The translations under genes and the position numbers were made by a program. Below the pieces are notes generated by a model. That model worked only from the letters and a program-made list of their open reading frames with translations, had not been told where the DNA came from and made no database searches. A stretch of 64,000 nt of DNA from Treponema sp. (GTDB lineage: Bacteria; Spirochaetota; Spirochaetia; Treponematales; Breznakiellaceae), in contig JAIRRJ010000107.1 of the NCBI GenBank assembly GCA_031256035.1, positions 1-64,000 of the forward strand. Direction: 5' to 3'. Shown here in pieces: positions 17,155 through 26,349 of this stretch (the stretch's first letter is position 1; every line of letters starts with the position of its first letter).

Positions 17155-18600
17155 TTACATGCCGTAAACCGCGATCATAACGCCCGCGGCAATGGCAGTA
17201 CCGATAACGCCCGCCACATTGGGGCCCATTGCGTGCATCAACAGGAAGTTCCCGGGATCGGACTCAAGCCCCACTTTGTTGGAAACACGGGCAGCCATCG
17301 GCACGGCGGAAACTCCGGCGGAGCCGATGAGGGGATTGATCTTCTCTTTCAGGAAAAGGTTCATAAACTTGGCGACCATAACGCCAGTCGCGGTAGCAAT
17401 GCAGAACGCTACCAGTCCCATCACAACAATGATGAGAGACGAAGAGCTCAGGAATTTTTCAGGCGTCATCTGGCTGCCCACTCCCAAAGAAAGGAACATG
17501 GACACAATGTTCATAAGCTCGTTCTGGGCGGTTTTGGAAAGCCTGTCCACCACGCCGATTTCACGCAGGAAGTTTCCGAACATGAGGCAGCCGATAAGGG
17601 GCGCCGCCGCCGGAATAAGCAGAATCGCGAGCGCAAACACAACCAGCGGAAACGCGATTTTCTCGGTTTTGGAAACCGAGCGGAGCTGCCTCATTCTGAT
17701 AAGCCGCTCTTTCTGACTGGTCAATGCTCTCATGATGGGCGGCTGGATCACAGGCACCAGCGCCATGTAGGAATAAGCCGCAACCGCCACGGTCGCCATC
17801 AGGTGAGGGGCGAGTTTCGCCGCAATGTAAATAGTTGTGGGACCGTCCGCACCGCCGATAATCGACACCGCGCAGGCTTCTTTCAGGTTAAAGGCAACGC
17901 CGGGCAGGAAGTTGGCGAGACTGACAAAGAACAAAGTTGCAAAAACGCCGAACTGCGCGGCAGCGCCCAGAATGGCGGTCTTGGGGTTGGCGATGAGAGG
18001 GCCGAAATCAGTCATTGCTCCGATGCCGACAAATATCAGGAGCGGGAAAAATTCATTTCCAACCCCGGCATTGTAAATAATGTTGAGAAAGCCCTGATGT
18101 TCCCATATTTTCAGCGTATCATTCCAAACTCCCTGCTCCCCCATACCGGCAAACGGAATATTTGCAAACACTACGCCGAACCCGATAGGAATCAACAGCA
18201 GCGGTTCAAAGCCTTTTGCCGCTCCAAGGTAAATCACCAAAAAGCCAATCAGCACCATAAGGAGTTCTTTCCAGCCCGTAATCCAGGTGGTCTTGTATCT
18301 GCCGGTTGCCTCGTCAATGATGGTCGTTTCCTTTTCCCAGTAGTTGTTTATAAACGCATAGATGCCTGTAGACTTGGCGATGTTTTTGAAGAAGCTGCCA
18401 AGTGAAACATGCGGCAGATCCTTGCTGTTCGGGATAATACCGGTCAAATTCCTTATTGACGGCAATTCTTCACTTGAAGGCGAGCTTTGAGCCTGTGCAG
18501 GGGGACTGAAAGCGGCATTGAAAAATGAAAATACAAACGCGCCGATCAGTATGAGAAGGCATATCTTGGTAATAAATACCGGGTCTTTTTTATTCAGCAT
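17155..18600 (-). CDS. oadB: oxaloacetate decarboxylase, Na+-pumping, beta subunit
   Basis: A 481-residue integral membrane subunit that couples biotin decarboxylation to Na+ export. ATG 18600 has GGAGGAG upstream. It carries the OadB hallmarks: many hydrophobic helices, the Na+-site segment [13 protein letters not shown], and the C-terminal [18 protein letters not shown]. Compared with the classical beta subunit of about 430 residues it has an N-terminal extension with its own hydrophobic segment and a soluble stretch (about 30-100), which spirochaete members often show. It is the last gene of oadGAB. Confidence 0.93.
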   Translation of the reverse strand: MLNKKDPVFITKICLLILIGAFVFSFFNAAFSPPAQAQSSPSSEELPSIRNLTGIIPNSKDLPHVSLGSFFKNIAKSTGIYAFINNYWEKETTIIDEATGRYKTTWITGWKELLMVLIGFLVIYLGAAKGFEPLLLIPIGFGVVFANIPFAGMGEQGVWNDTLKIWEHQGFLNIIYNAGVGNEFFPLLIFVGIGAMTDFGPLIANPKTAILGAAAQFGVFATLFFVSLANFLPGVAFNLKEACAVSIIGGADGPTTIYIAAKLAPHLMATVAVAAYSYMALVPVIQPPIMRALTSQKERLIRMRQLRSVSKTEKIAFPLVVFALAILLIPAAAPLIGCLMFGNFLREIGVVDRLSKTAQNELMNIVSMFLSLGVGSQMTPEKFLSSSSLIIVVMGLVAFCIATATGVMVAKFMNLFLKEKINPLIGSAGVSAVPMAARVSNKVGLESDPGNFLLMHAMGPNVAGVIGTAIAAGVMIAVYGM

Positions 18601-18610
18601 CTTCTCCTCC

Positions 18611-20668
18611 TTAACCAATTTCCGCTATGGGCTGTTGTGAAGCGACCTGCGTTCCGGTGGGAACAAGGAAGCGAATCTTCCCTGATGCAGTCGCTTTTAT
18701 TTCCAGTTCCATCTTCATGGACTCGATGATAAGCACCGTGTCGCCTGTTTTAACAGCCGCGCCTTCGCCTACGGAGTAACGCAGGACAGTTCCTGCCACC
18801 GGCGCGGGGACAACTGTGCCCCCACTCGCTGCCGGCGCGGCAACAGGCGCTGCCTGTGCAGGGGCAGGTGCTGGCGCCGCTACAGGAGTGCCGCCGCCGA
18901 TTTCAGCGACAGGCTGCTGTGCCGCAACCTGCGTTCCTGCCGGCACAAGGAAGCGAATCTTCCCTGATGCAGTCGCCTTGATTTCAAGTTCCATCTTCAT
19001 GGACTCGATGATAAGCACCGTGTCGCCGGATTTTACATTTGCGCCTTCCGCCGCTACATAGCGGAGAATGGTGCCGGCTACAGGAGCGGGTATTGTCGCG
19101 CCCCCGGAAGCCGCAGGGGCGGCTGCCGGAGCAGAGGCAGACGGGGCAACAGCCACAGTTCCTGCCAGGGCGACTACTACATCGTAGTTTGAGCCGTTTA
19201 CGTTCACTGAATAACGAGCAGCCTGCCCTGCTGCCGCAGGTGTGGCTGCGCCAGCGCCTGCGGCCACGAGTCCGCTGGCGGGCTTGGGAGCCTCGGTTTC
19301 GGGCTTGAAGACCACAGGGCCTTCGCCGCGCTTTTTGAAGAAGTCAGGCGCGACTTTGGGGAACATGGCGTATGTGAGAACATCTTCCGGCGTAACAGTG
19401 CTTGTTCCGAGGAGTTTCTTTGTCTCATCTTCCAGTTTGGAATATTCGGAAGGAATATCGTCCGCCGGACGGTGGGTGATTTCCTTTTCCATCTTGAGGG
19501 CTTCAAGCGCCTTTTTGACTACATCGGGATTCTTCGGGGCGGGACACTTGCCGTACTTGCCCGCCATAACATCCTGGAATTCGCCGGAAAGTTTGTTGTA
19601 GCGTCCGAACAGTACGTTGAACACCGCCTGTGTTCCCACGATTTGGCTTGTGGGTGTTACCAGCGGCGGATAGCCTGCGTCTTTCTGAACTACGGCGATT
19701 TCTTTCAATACATCGTCCATCTTGTCGGATGCGCCCTGCTCCTTGAGCTGGCTCTCCAGATTGGACAACATTCCGCCGGGAACCTGACTTTGCAGGATGC
19801 GGGTATCCGCGCCGAGGAAGCTCGACTCAAACTTTTTGTAGTTGTTTCTTACTTTGCGGAAATAGGCGGCAATTTCGAGTAACAGATTGTTGTCAAGCCC
19901 GGTGTCGTACTCGGTGCCTTTGAAAATTTCGACCATTGTTTCGGTGGGGCTGTGGCTCGTACCCATCGACATTGAAGAAATTGTGGTGTCAAGGATTTCC
20001 GCTCCCGCTTCGGCGCATTTTACGAGGGTCGCAACCGACATACCGGTTGTGGCGTGGGTGTGAACTTCGACAGGAATGCTCGTTACTTTTTTGATCGCTT
20101 TAACAAGATCATAGCCTTCGTAGGGTTTCAAGAGTCCTGCCATATCCTTGATACAGATTGAATCCGCGCCGATGTCAACGAGCTGTTTGGCAAACTCGGC
20201 GTATTTTTCGATTGTATGGAAAGGAGTTACCGCGTATGAAATAGTCGCTTGAATGTGCTTGCCCGTTTTCTTGGCAGCGGCAGTGGCGGCGGCGAATTTG
20301 CGCGGATCGTTTACCGCATCGAAAATACGGAAAATATCAACGCCGTCTTTTGCCGCGTATTCCACGAATTTGGCGACAACGTCATCGGCATAGTGCCGGT
20401 AACCGAGCAGGTTCTGCCCGCGCAGCAACATCATAATCGGAGTTTTCGGAAGAGCTTTCTTCAGTTTTTTAAGCCGCTCCCAGGGGTCTTCGTTGAGGAA
20501 GCGGATGCAGGAGTCAAAAGTGGCTCCACCCCAGGCTTCCAGCGCATAATAGCCGACTTTGTCGAGCTTATCGCAGATAGGCAGCATATCCGCAGTTACC
20601 ATGCGGGTAGCAAATAGGGACTGGTGAGCGTCCCGAAGAACCAAGTCTGTAAGTTTTACTTTAGGCAT
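18611..20668 (-). CDS. oadA: oxaloacetate decarboxylase alpha subunit with two biotinyl domains
   Basis: A 685-residue subunit. ATG 20668 begins the conserved [18 protein letters not shown] and follows GGGGGAG. The N-terminal TIM-barrel carboxyltransferase domain (to about 300) contains RDAHQSL and the metal/lysine region [10 protein letters not shown]; the PYC-OADA domain follows to about 450. After an Ala/Pro linker there are two consecutive biotinyl domains, each with ESMKMELE; the biotin-accepting lysines are K558 and K652, exactly 94 residues apart. One domain is normal for this family. Decarboxylation yields pyruvate and CO2. Confidence 0.95.
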   Translation of the reverse strand: MPKVKLTDLVLRDAHQSLFATRMVTADMLPICDKLDKVGYYALEAWGGATFDSCIRFLNEDPWERLKKLKKALPKTPIMMLLRGQNLLGYRHYADDVVAKFVEYAAKDGVDIFRIFDAVNDPRKFAAATAAAKKTGKHIQATISYAVTPFHTIEKYAEFAKQLVDIGADSICIKDMAGLLKPYEGYDLVKAIKKVTSIPVEVHTHATTGMSVATLVKCAEAGAEILDTTISSMSMGTSHSPTETMVEIFKGTEYDTGLDNNLLLEIAAYFRKVRNNYKKFESSFLGADTRILQSQVPGGMLSNLESQLKEQGASDKMDDVLKEIAVVQKDAGYPPLVTPTSQIVGTQAVFNVLFGRYNKLSGEFQDVMAGKYGKCPAPKNPDVVKKALEALKMEKEITHRPADDIPSEYSKLEDETKKLLGTSTVTPEDVLTYAMFPKVAPDFFKKRGEGPVVFKPETEAPKPASGLVAAGAGAATPAAAGQAARYSVNVNGSNYDVVVALAGTVAVAPSASAPAAAPAASGGATIPAPVAGTILRYVAAEGANVKSGDTVLIIESMKMELEIKATASGKIRFLVPAGTQVAAQQPVAEIGGGTPVAAPAPAPAQAAPVAAPAASGGTVVPAPVAGTVLRYSVGEGAAVKTGDTVLIIESMKMELEIKATASGKIRFLVPTGTQVASQQPIAEIG
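18663..19027. repeat. duplicated biotinyl-domain coding sequence, 282-bp period
   Basis: The stretch 18663-18745 recurs almost base for base at 18945-19027, an offset of 282 bp or 94 codons. The near-identity at the DNA level, including silent positions, points to a recent tandem duplication or ongoing gene conversion inside oadA. Confidence 0.9.
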
Positions 20669-20678
20669 TTTCTCCCCC

Positions 20679-20930
20679 TTAATTGTTTTTTCGGTATTCA
20701 TTAACGGCAGCCGAAATGGCGGCAGTTACTTCTCCGTTTCCGGACTTTGCAGCCGCAGGAACGGCTTTTGCCGCCGCCGAAGACGCCGTGTCTTTATCCA
20801 GCCCTAACCCATGAATCACCTTCCCGACCAGAGTAATGGCGACAATCATGACTACCAGGAAACTGAACACAACCCCCATGCCGAACAGGGTAAGCACCCC
20901 GCTCTGTTCCAACATATCAAATATGGTCAT
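20679..20930 (-). CDS. oadG: oxaloacetate decarboxylase gamma subunit
   Basis: An 83-residue protein with one membrane helix (about 12-36, LFGMGVVFSFLVVMIVAITLVG) and a short hydrophilic tail, which is the OadG layout. In the complex it anchors the alpha subunit to the membrane beta subunit. Its position first in the operon, 10 bp before oadA, with GGAGG before the ATG, supports the call. Confidence 0.9.
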   Translation of the reverse strand: MTIFDMLEQSGVLTLFGMGVVFSFLVVMIVAITLVGKVIHGLGLDKDTASSAAAKAVPAAAKSGNGEVTAAISAAVNEYRKNN

Positions 20931-20957
20931 ATAACCTCCGTATATATTATTGTTTCT

Positions 20958-20987
20958 ATAGTACAGATAAAAGCGGTTTATTTACAA
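20958..20987 (-). promoter_or_regulatory. oadGAB promoter
   Basis: Minus-strand TTGTAA (20987-20982), an 18-bp spacer and TACTAT (20963-20958). The leader to the oadG ATG is about 22 bases and contains a GGAGG ribosome site. Confidence 0.6.
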
Positions 20988-21020
20988 GTACTATTCAGGT
21001 GTAAAGGAAACCGGTAGCTG

Positions 21021-22061
21021 CTACCTCAGCTTCTTCCTTAACTTGCGTTGTCTTTTCCGCTCCGCTTCAGCCTCTTCCCTGTTGCTTTGCTTCTGCTGCT
21101 CGGTATTTTCATCGTACACGCGGATTACTTCCCTGCCGGGCAGCCGTGACGCGATTAAGAGCCAGACAACGCCGAAGAGGATCATGAGGAAGCAGAGAAT
21201 TTGACCGGTGGAAAAGCTGAAAGGCGGGTGGCTGTACGCCGGTGAAAGAGCGCTTTTGACAAACTCAATGCGGTAGCCAAGGTCTTCGTCCGGTTCGCGG
21301 AAATACTCGATAAAAAAGCGGAATAAACCGTAACCCATGAAATACAGTCCAACAAGAAAACCCTTGAAGGGTTTGCGGTTACGGAAGAACCAGATAATAG
21401 CCCAGAGTACAATTCCTTCTAAAATCATTTCGTACAATTGGGAAGGATGGCGGGGCAAATTTACAAATGCGCCTGTTATTGCAGTGCCTGTTTTTTCGGC
21501 AATTTCCCGCACCCAGCTTTCCGCTGCGGGAAGCCTCGTAGCTCTGGGAAAAATCATTCCGATGGGGCTTGTTGTTACCCTGCCGTAAAGTTCAGCATTG
21601 AGAAAGTTCCCCAGCCGCCCGAATGTGTAGCCAAGCGGGATGGCGGCGGCATACATATCGCCTATTTCGCGGAAACTGAACCGCTTGATCTTCGCATAGG
21701 CAACGACTGCGAGAAGGCCGCCAAATGCGCCGCCGTGGTAGCTCATTCCCTGCAAGCCGGTAAACCTTCCGTTGCGGAACGGCCAGAAGATCAGCCATGG
21801 TTGCAGGATGTAGGTATTGTCCGGATGATAAACAATCGTGGAAAAAAGACGCGCGCCTACTAACAGCGCAAGAATCCCCCAGAAAAACAACCCGGAAAGC
21901 TGGTCGTCTGTCATGGGAAAGTTACGCTCTTTGACCTGCCTGCGGTACATAAAGTATGCGGTGCCGAAAGCGAAAATATACATCAGTCCGTACCAGCGCA
22001 CCGGCAAACCGGGGATAATTTCAGGTTTTAGCCATGAAGGAAAAGGAATTGATAGCAGCAT
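21021..22061 (-). CDS. lgt: prolipoprotein diacylglyceryl transferase
   Basis: A 346-residue inner-membrane enzyme that adds diacylglycerol to the lipobox cysteine of prolipoproteins. The Lgt signature GRLGNFLNAELYGR is present, as are the catalytic-region motifs YHGGAFGGLLAV and PRHPSQLYEMILEG. The C-terminus is a highly basic tail of about 30 residues not usual in Lgt. It matches the many lipoprotein genes in this window. Its ribosome binding region is provided by the repeat element at 22073-22124. Confidence 0.95.
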   Translation of the reverse strand: MLLSIPFPSWLKPEIIPGLPVRWYGLMYIFAFGTAYFMYRRQVKERNFPMTDDQLSGLFFWGILALLVGARLFSTIVYHPDNTYILQPWLIFWPFRNGRFTGLQGMSYHGGAFGGLLAVVAYAKIKRFSFREIGDMYAAAIPLGYTFGRLGNFLNAELYGRVTTSPIGMIFPRATRLPAAESWVREIAEKTGTAITGAFVNLPRHPSQLYEMILEGIVLWAIIWFFRNRKPFKGFLVGLYFMGYGLFRFFIEYFREPDEDLGYRIEFVKSALSPAYSHPPFSFSTGQILCFLMILFGVVWLLIASRLPGREVIRVYDENTEQQKQSNREEAEAERKRQRKLRKKLR

Positions 22062-22072
22062 TCTATACCTTT

Positions 22073-22124
22073 ACTCCTTAGAATTTTAATCGGAATTCCC
22101 TGACAACCGAAGGGTGTCAGGGAA
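22073..22124 (-). repeat. hairpin repeat element, copy A
   Basis: The element comprises the inverted repeat TTCCCTGACA/TGTCAGGGAA (22096-22105 and 22115-22124) followed, in minus-strand order, by a conserved tail ending in TAAGGAGT. The same order and nearly the same bases occur at 35991-36042. The stop codon of the MinD-like gene lies inside the hairpin and the AAGGAG lies before lgt. Confidence 0.85.
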
Positions 22125-23262
22125 CAAAGCCCTGCTGAATGGCGCTGGTCAGCTTCATTTTGATAAAGACGTTTTCTTTTTTCAGCTTGGCAATTTCAAA
22201 CTGCTGAGATTTGACCGTCTCGATTAAGTCGCCCTGATTCATTGCGCCCGAATGGAGCAGGTCTTCAACATATTCCATCTTGCTGTCGAAATCAGCTTCC
22301 GCTTCCATTTCCGCTTCCTGAAAACTGTCCTCAATCTGCTTGTCATCGGGGGAATATGTATCTTCCGGACTTTCCAGTATCTTGTCGGCGATGCGGTAGA
22401 TCGCCTGAGAAAGCACCGACTGCGGTTTGTAAAGGGTGATGGGCAGCCGTGATGAAAGGGCAGTGTCCTGTACCACATCGCGGTAGATGATTCCCAAATG
22501 TTCAATTTTAAGGTCGAGGTATTCTTCGCAGGAGCGGCGTATTTTCATGGCTACATCAGCGCTCTTGGGTTCGTCAACCATATTCATAATGAGCCGGGGA
22601 TGCAGCATTTCAAGGCGGCTTATAAACTTTTCGTAGGAGGTTGAATCGATTTTTTTTATGTGCGGCAGTATTTTTGGGATGTAGAGCTTATGATGCCCCG
22701 CGTGTTCCTTGCGGAGTTTTTCAAGATAAACGCTGGCACGGGACCCCTTGGTGAAGGAAGTGAACATCAGGCGGAACACTGCGTTTTTCAGGAACACATA
22801 CGCGTTAAGCACAGCAGTTACCGCGGGAGAGGAAACAATAATGCCCTGCCCCGAAAGCAGGAAAAAGTCCAGAATGGACTGATGCGTCCCCGCGCCCAAA
22901 TCCAGTATCAGAATATCGGCGTCATCTTTAAGGGAGAGAAGCTGCTTAACAAGAGCCTTGCGCTGGGCTGCGCTTAGATTGGCAGTACCGGGTATCTCAT
23001 TATCGCCGGGGATAAAACGCAGCCCCCGCACATCGGTATCGACAATAACATCCGTAAAATTCGACTTGGTATTGTTGAGGAATGTCCCGATACCCATCTT
23101 GGGCGCATGGTGTCCCAAAACCAGATGGAGGTTTGAAGCTCCCAGGTCAAGATCAGCCAATACCACACTTCGACCTGCCTGAGCAAAAGCCACGCCTAAA
23201 TTTGCCGAAACGAGTGATTTTCCCACACCGCCTTTTCCGCTTGCTATTGGAATAATCCGCAT
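22117..23262 (-). CDS. MinD/ParA-family P-loop ATPase
   Basis: A 381-residue ATPase with the deviant Walker A GKGGVGKS at residues 9-16, the Walker A' DLDLGASNLHLVLG and the Walker B-like ILILDLGAGT. The spirochaete-type extension (about residues 160-250 with HIKKIDSTSYEKF) and the C-terminal acidic/coiled-coil tail of about 90 residues set it apart from MinD and FlhG proper. The family includes regulators of division, flagellar number and septation; which one applies here is unknown. GGAGG precedes the ATG. The stop codon is provided by repeat copy A. Confidence 0.85.
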   Translation of the reverse strand: MRIIPIASGKGGVGKSLVSANLGVAFAQAGRSVVLADLDLGASNLHLVLGHHAPKMGIGTFLNNTKSNFTDVIVDTDVRGLRFIPGDNEIPGTANLSAAQRKALVKQLLSLKDDADILILDLGAGTHQSILDFFLLSGQGIIVSSPAVTAVLNAYVFLKNAVFRLMFTSFTKGSRASVYLEKLRKEHAGHHKLYIPKILPHIKKIDSTSYEKFISRLEMLHPRLIMNMVDEPKSADVAMKIRRSCEEYLDLKIEHLGIIYRDVVQDTALSSRLPITLYKPQSVLSQAIYRIADKILESPEDTYSPDDKQIEDSFQEAEMEAEADFDSKMEYVEDLLHSGAMNQGDLIETVKSQQFEIAKLKKENVFIKMKLTSAIQQGFVP

Positions 23263-23395
23263 TGCTTATCCTCCGTGATCCTGACCCTATAAATAAGGTA
23301 AAGAGAGATGGAATATTGATCAATAGGCTGAACCTTCATCCGGCAATGTGGAAAATAGCTACAGGTTATATTAGACTTATAAAAGGAGTAATACT

Positions 23396-23959
23396 ATGAA
23401 ATATTTAGCCATTATCTGCGTTCTTTTGGCGTTTTCAGGCTGCGCCAAGCCCCCTATCGCCGAGATGGACAGCGCCAAAGAGGCTGTTTTGAGGGCGGAA
23501 AATGATGACGATGCGGTAAAATACGCCGGTAGTTTCCTGACGCGGGCGCGCGATGCCCTGAAACAGATGGAAAGTGCGGCTGAATCCAAGCGATATGACG
23601 CTGCCAGAACCCATGCGGCGGAAGCGGTAACTTTGGCGGAAAAGGCAGTCTTGGAAGGTAAGGCAGGAGGTATCAGAGCAAGGGAAGCGGCGGCTGCCAT
23701 GCTTTCGGGACTGCGGCCGGCAATTGATGAAGCCGATAAGAACATAAAAGCAGCCCAATCCGCGAACCTTGCTCTTGATTATCCGCAGTTGAACCGGGAG
23801 TTGGATGGCGCCCGCCGCGATACGGAGGGGGGAGAAAACGATCAGGCGATGGGCAGGCATCAGGAAGCTCTGGAAAAAGGCAGAAACGCGAGAGCATCTC
23901 TTGGCAGTATAAATCAGGCGCTTTCAAATGCGGTAACCGCTGTTTCCCGTAAAAAATAG
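23396..23959 (+). CDS. DUF4398-like lipoprotein
   Basis: A 187-residue lipoprotein: signal peptide MKYLAIICVLLAF, lipobox FSGC, then an almost wholly helical body with heptad-like alanine spacing (SAKEAVLRAENDD, YAGSFLTRARDALKQMESA, YDAARTHAAEAVTLAEKA). That spacing is typical of DUF4398 proteins, periplasmic helical lipoproteins of unknown role. AAAGGAG precedes the ATG. It lies four bases before ilvH. Confidence 0.75.
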   Translation: MKYLAIICVLLAFSGCAKPPIAEMDSAKEAVLRAENDDDAVKYAGSFLTRARDALKQMESAAESKRYDAARTHAAEAVTLAEKAVLEGKAGGIRAREAAAAMLSGLRPAIDEADKNIKAAQSANLALDYPQLNRELDGARRDTEGGENDQAMGRHQEALEKGRNARASLGSINQALSNAVTAVSRKK

Positions 23960-23962
23960 AGA

Positions 23963-24487
23963 ATGAAACAACACATTGTATCGGCATTGGTTGAAAACAG
24001 GGCAGGTACTCTCAGCAGGGTGTCCGGGCTTTTCAGCCGCCGGGGATTCAACATCGACAGCCTGACAGTAGGTGAAACCGAAGACCCTTCCGTCTCACGC
24101 ATGACGATTGCTGTAACCGGCAATGACCGGAAACTGGAACAGATCGTCAAACAGCTTGGCAAGCTGGTCGATGTAATCGCCGTGCGGGAACTGGAGCCGT
24201 CATCGTGCCTGCGCCGTGAAATCATGCTTGTAAAAACCAGCGCAGATGAAAAAACCCGCCCCGCCGTTCTGGAGATAGCCGGTATCTTCCGCGCGCGCGT
24301 AGTCGATGTTTCCCAAACAACAATCACGATCGAAGCCACTGGCAACACAGACAAACTGAACGGCCTTTTGCTGCTGCTTCGCCCCTACGGCATCCTTGAG
24401 CTTGCCCGCACCGGCCTTGTGTCGCTGGAACGCGGCAGCAATGTGCTTTCGGCACAAGCTTCAGCACAAGCTTTCTGCACAACTTGA
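23963..24487 (+). CDS. ilvH: acetolactate synthase small (regulatory) subunit
   Basis: A 174-residue protein with the N-terminal ACT domain (HIVSALVENRAGTLSRVSGLFSRRGFNIDSL, about 4-75) and the C-terminal IlvH domain (REIMLVKTSADEK ... IEATGNTDKLNGLLLLLRPYGILELARTG). It binds valine and activates the catalytic subunit IlvB, whose gene is 5 kb downstream on the same strand. The final 15 residues contain a small AQAS/AQAF duplication. The ribosome site is poor. Confidence 0.93.
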   Translation: MKQHIVSALVENRAGTLSRVSGLFSRRGFNIDSLTVGETEDPSVSRMTIAVTGNDRKLEQIVKQLGKLVDVIAVRELEPSSCLRREIMLVKTSADEKTRPAVLEIAGIFRARVVDVSQTTITIEATGNTDKLNGLLLLLRPYGILELARTGLVSLERGSNVLSAQASAQAFCTT

Positions 24488-24544
24488 GGCGCCAACGCAA
24501 CATTTATCCTGACACTGTGCTGCTATCAAAGAGGAGAGGAAATC

Positions 24545-25132
24545 ATGGCAGACGCAAAGACATTGTTTGAAAAGGGTGAAGCTGCAAAAGACAACAAAAA
24601 ATTTGAGGAAGCCATAGAATATTACCGGAAATCGGCGGATTTGGGGTATGCCGAAGCCCAGTTGGCATTGGGGATTTGCTATAATTATGGTTTACCTGTT
24701 TCTGAAGATTTGAAAAAAGCATTTGATTTGTTTCAAAAAGCGGCTGTTCAGGGAAATTCCGGGGCACAGACCCAATTAGGGTTATGTTATGCGTGTGGCA
24801 GCGGCGTTTCAAAAGACGACAAAAAAGCTGCGGAGTGGTGGCATAAGGCGGCAAAACAAGGTAATGCTGAGGCTCAAAGGAATTTAGGATTATGTTTTCA
24901 GGAAGGTCTGGGTGTAACACAGGATTTTGAAAAAGCATTTAACTGTTTCTCCAAATCCGCTCAACAGGGATTTGCGGAGGCGCAACTAAACATCGGATTG
25001 TGTTATGAAGACGGAAAAGGCGTATCACAGGATTATGCAAAAGCGGCAGAATGGTACAAAAAAGCAGCAACGCAGGGGAATGAGGACGCCGCAAATAATC
25101 TTGATCGTCTCAAAAAATTAAGACTCGTTTAG
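24545..25132 (+). CDS. Sel1-repeat protein
   Basis: A 195-residue protein made of about five Sel1-like repeats of 36 residues, each with the A-x-LG-x-CY-x-G-x-GV pattern (LALGICYNYGLPVSEDLKKA, LGLCYACGSGVSKDDKKA and so on). There is no signal peptide, so it is probably cytosolic and mediates protein contacts. A strong AGAGGAG lies before the ATG. It sits between ilvH and the methyltransferase with no evident functional link. Confidence 0.88.
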   Translation: MADAKTLFEKGEAAKDNKKFEEAIEYYRKSADLGYAEAQLALGICYNYGLPVSEDLKKAFDLFQKAAVQGNSGAQTQLGLCYACGSGVSKDDKKAAEWWHKAAKQGNAEAQRNLGLCFQEGLGVTQDFEKAFNCFSKSAQQGFAEAQLNIGLCYEDGKGVSQDYAKAAEWYKKAATQGNEDAANNLDRLKKLRLV

Positions 25133-25216
25133 CCGCCTGCTCGGGTATCATGCACCGGAAATGCGGTTGATTGATTAATTCACGGTGAAAGTGTAGTCTT
25201 AAAAAACAACCCCTAA

Positions 25217-26020
25217 ATGCGAATGAATGTAATTGATAACGCGCTCAAACCTTATTATTCTTCCGAAAGCGCGATAATTTATAACGAAGACTGTCTGGAA
25301 CTTCTGTCACACATCAAAGAAAATTCAATAGATATGATCTTCGCCGATCCGCCGTATATGTTGTCGAATAACGGGCTTACCTGCCAAAACGGAAGGATGG
25401 TCAATGTCAACAAGGGCAAGTGGGACGCAAGCAAAGGTTTTGAAGAAGACGCAAAGTTTCACGATACATGGATAACAGCCTGCCGCAGGGCGCTGAAACC
25501 GGAAGGCACGATCTGGATTTCAGGCACATACCACAGCATCTACCATTGCGGATATTTGCTTCAGAAAAATGACTTTCACATACTCAACGATATCGCGTGG
25601 TTCAAGCCAAACGCCTCTCCCAATCTTAGCTGCCGCTTCTTCACCGCCTCGCATGAAACACTCCTGTGGGCACGAAAAGACAAAAAAGCGCGGCACACCT
25701 TCAATTATGATGAAATGAAAAACGGCTTGTTTCCTGAAGATAAAATGAAAAAAGAAAACACGCAGATGAGATCGGTGTGGTCTATCCCGCCGCCTAAAAA
25801 CACAGAAAAGCAATTCGGCAAACATCCCACGCAAAAGCCTGTTGATTTGCTGCTGCGAATAATTAATGCCTCGACAAACAGCGGCGCTGTAATTTTTGAC
25901 CCTTTCAACGGCAGCGGGACAACAGGCGTTGCGGCGGCGCTGGCGGGCGGCAGATATTACATCGGCGCGGAAACAGACGCCGCTTTTTGCGAATTGACGG
26001 TGAAGAGGCTGCAACCATGA
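25217..26020 (+). CDS. DpnA-like N6-adenine DNA methyltransferase
   Basis: A 267-residue methyltransferase with beta-class motif order. The catalytic motif ADPPYMLSNNG is near residues 44-54, the family-specific NVNKGKWD follows, and the AdoMet-binding motif DPFNGSGTTGVAA is near 235. The layout and wording closely resemble DpnA (M2.DpnII), which methylates GATC also in single-stranded DNA; GATC specificity is therefore likely but inferred. No restriction endonuclease or second methyltransferase gene is near, so it is an orphan in this window. The start at 25217 lacks a Shine-Dalgarno; ATG 25223 is an alternative. Its stop overlaps the next gene (ATGA). Confidence 0.9.
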   Translation: MRMNVIDNALKPYYSSESAIIYNEDCLELLSHIKENSIDMIFADPPYMLSNNGLTCQNGRMVNVNKGKWDASKGFEEDAKFHDTWITACRRALKPEGTIWISGTYHSIYHCGYLLQKNDFHILNDIAWFKPNASPNLSCRFFTASHETLLWARKDKKARHTFNYDEMKNGLFPEDKMKKENTQMRSVWSIPPPKNTEKQFGKHPTQKPVDLLLRIINASTNSGAVIFDPFNGSGTTGVAAALAGGRYYIGAETDAAFCELTVKRLQP

Positions 26021-26316
26021 CCGATGCCACCCGCCGGATTATCGAACAGATTCTCGCAGTACCCAAAGGCAAAGTTTCCTGCTACCGGGACATTGCCCTG
26101 AAAGCGGGGCTTCCCAACGGCGCGCGCCAGACCGTGAGGGTACTCCACTCCATGTCGGAAAAACACAATCTGCCATGGCACCGGATAATCCGTTCAGACG
26201 GCAGCATCGCCCTTGAAGAAGGCGCGGGAAAGGAATTGCAGATAACACTCCTGCGCGCCGAAGGGGTGGTAGTTTCTCCTAAAGGAAAGGTGGATATGGC
26301 GCGGTATGGGGTATAG
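26017..26316 (+). CDS. alkyltransferase-like protein (MGMT homologue without the cysteine)
   Basis: A 99-residue protein with the DNA-binding domain of O6-methylguanine-DNA methyltransferase (IIEQILAVPKGKVSCYRDIA, NGARQTVRVLHSM). At the active site it reads PWHRII where the repair enzyme has PCHR, as in Atl1/eAtl proteins. Such proteins bind O6-alkylguanine, flip it and recruit nucleotide excision repair but do not repair it themselves. The ATG overlaps the methyltransferase stop (ATGA), so the two are co-translated. ATG 26017 was preferred to an upstream in-frame start at 25987 inside the methyltransferase gene. Confidence 0.88.
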   Translation: MTDATRRIIEQILAVPKGKVSCYRDIALKAGLPNGARQTVRVLHSMSEKHNLPWHRIIRSDGSIALEEGAGKELQITLLRAEGVVVSPKGKVDMARYGV

Positions 26317-26337
26317 GCTATTCACAGGCTTTTAATG

Positions 26338-26343
26338 TAAAAT
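26338..26343 (+). promoter_or_regulatory. possible -10 element of a leaderless leuA transcript
   Basis: TAAAAT lies exactly six bases before the leuA ATG and there is no Shine-Dalgarno between. I see no good -35 at the right distance, so this is weaker than the other promoters; the gene may also be read from upstream. Confidence 0.35.
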
Positions 26344-26349
26344 ATTATA

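Noticed and set aside
17233-18405. A 390-codon open frame on the plus strand opposite oadB
   Set aside because: It is rich in His, Arg and Gln with no recognisable domain, lies wholly within the strongly supported oadB gene on the other strand, and has no ribosome site.
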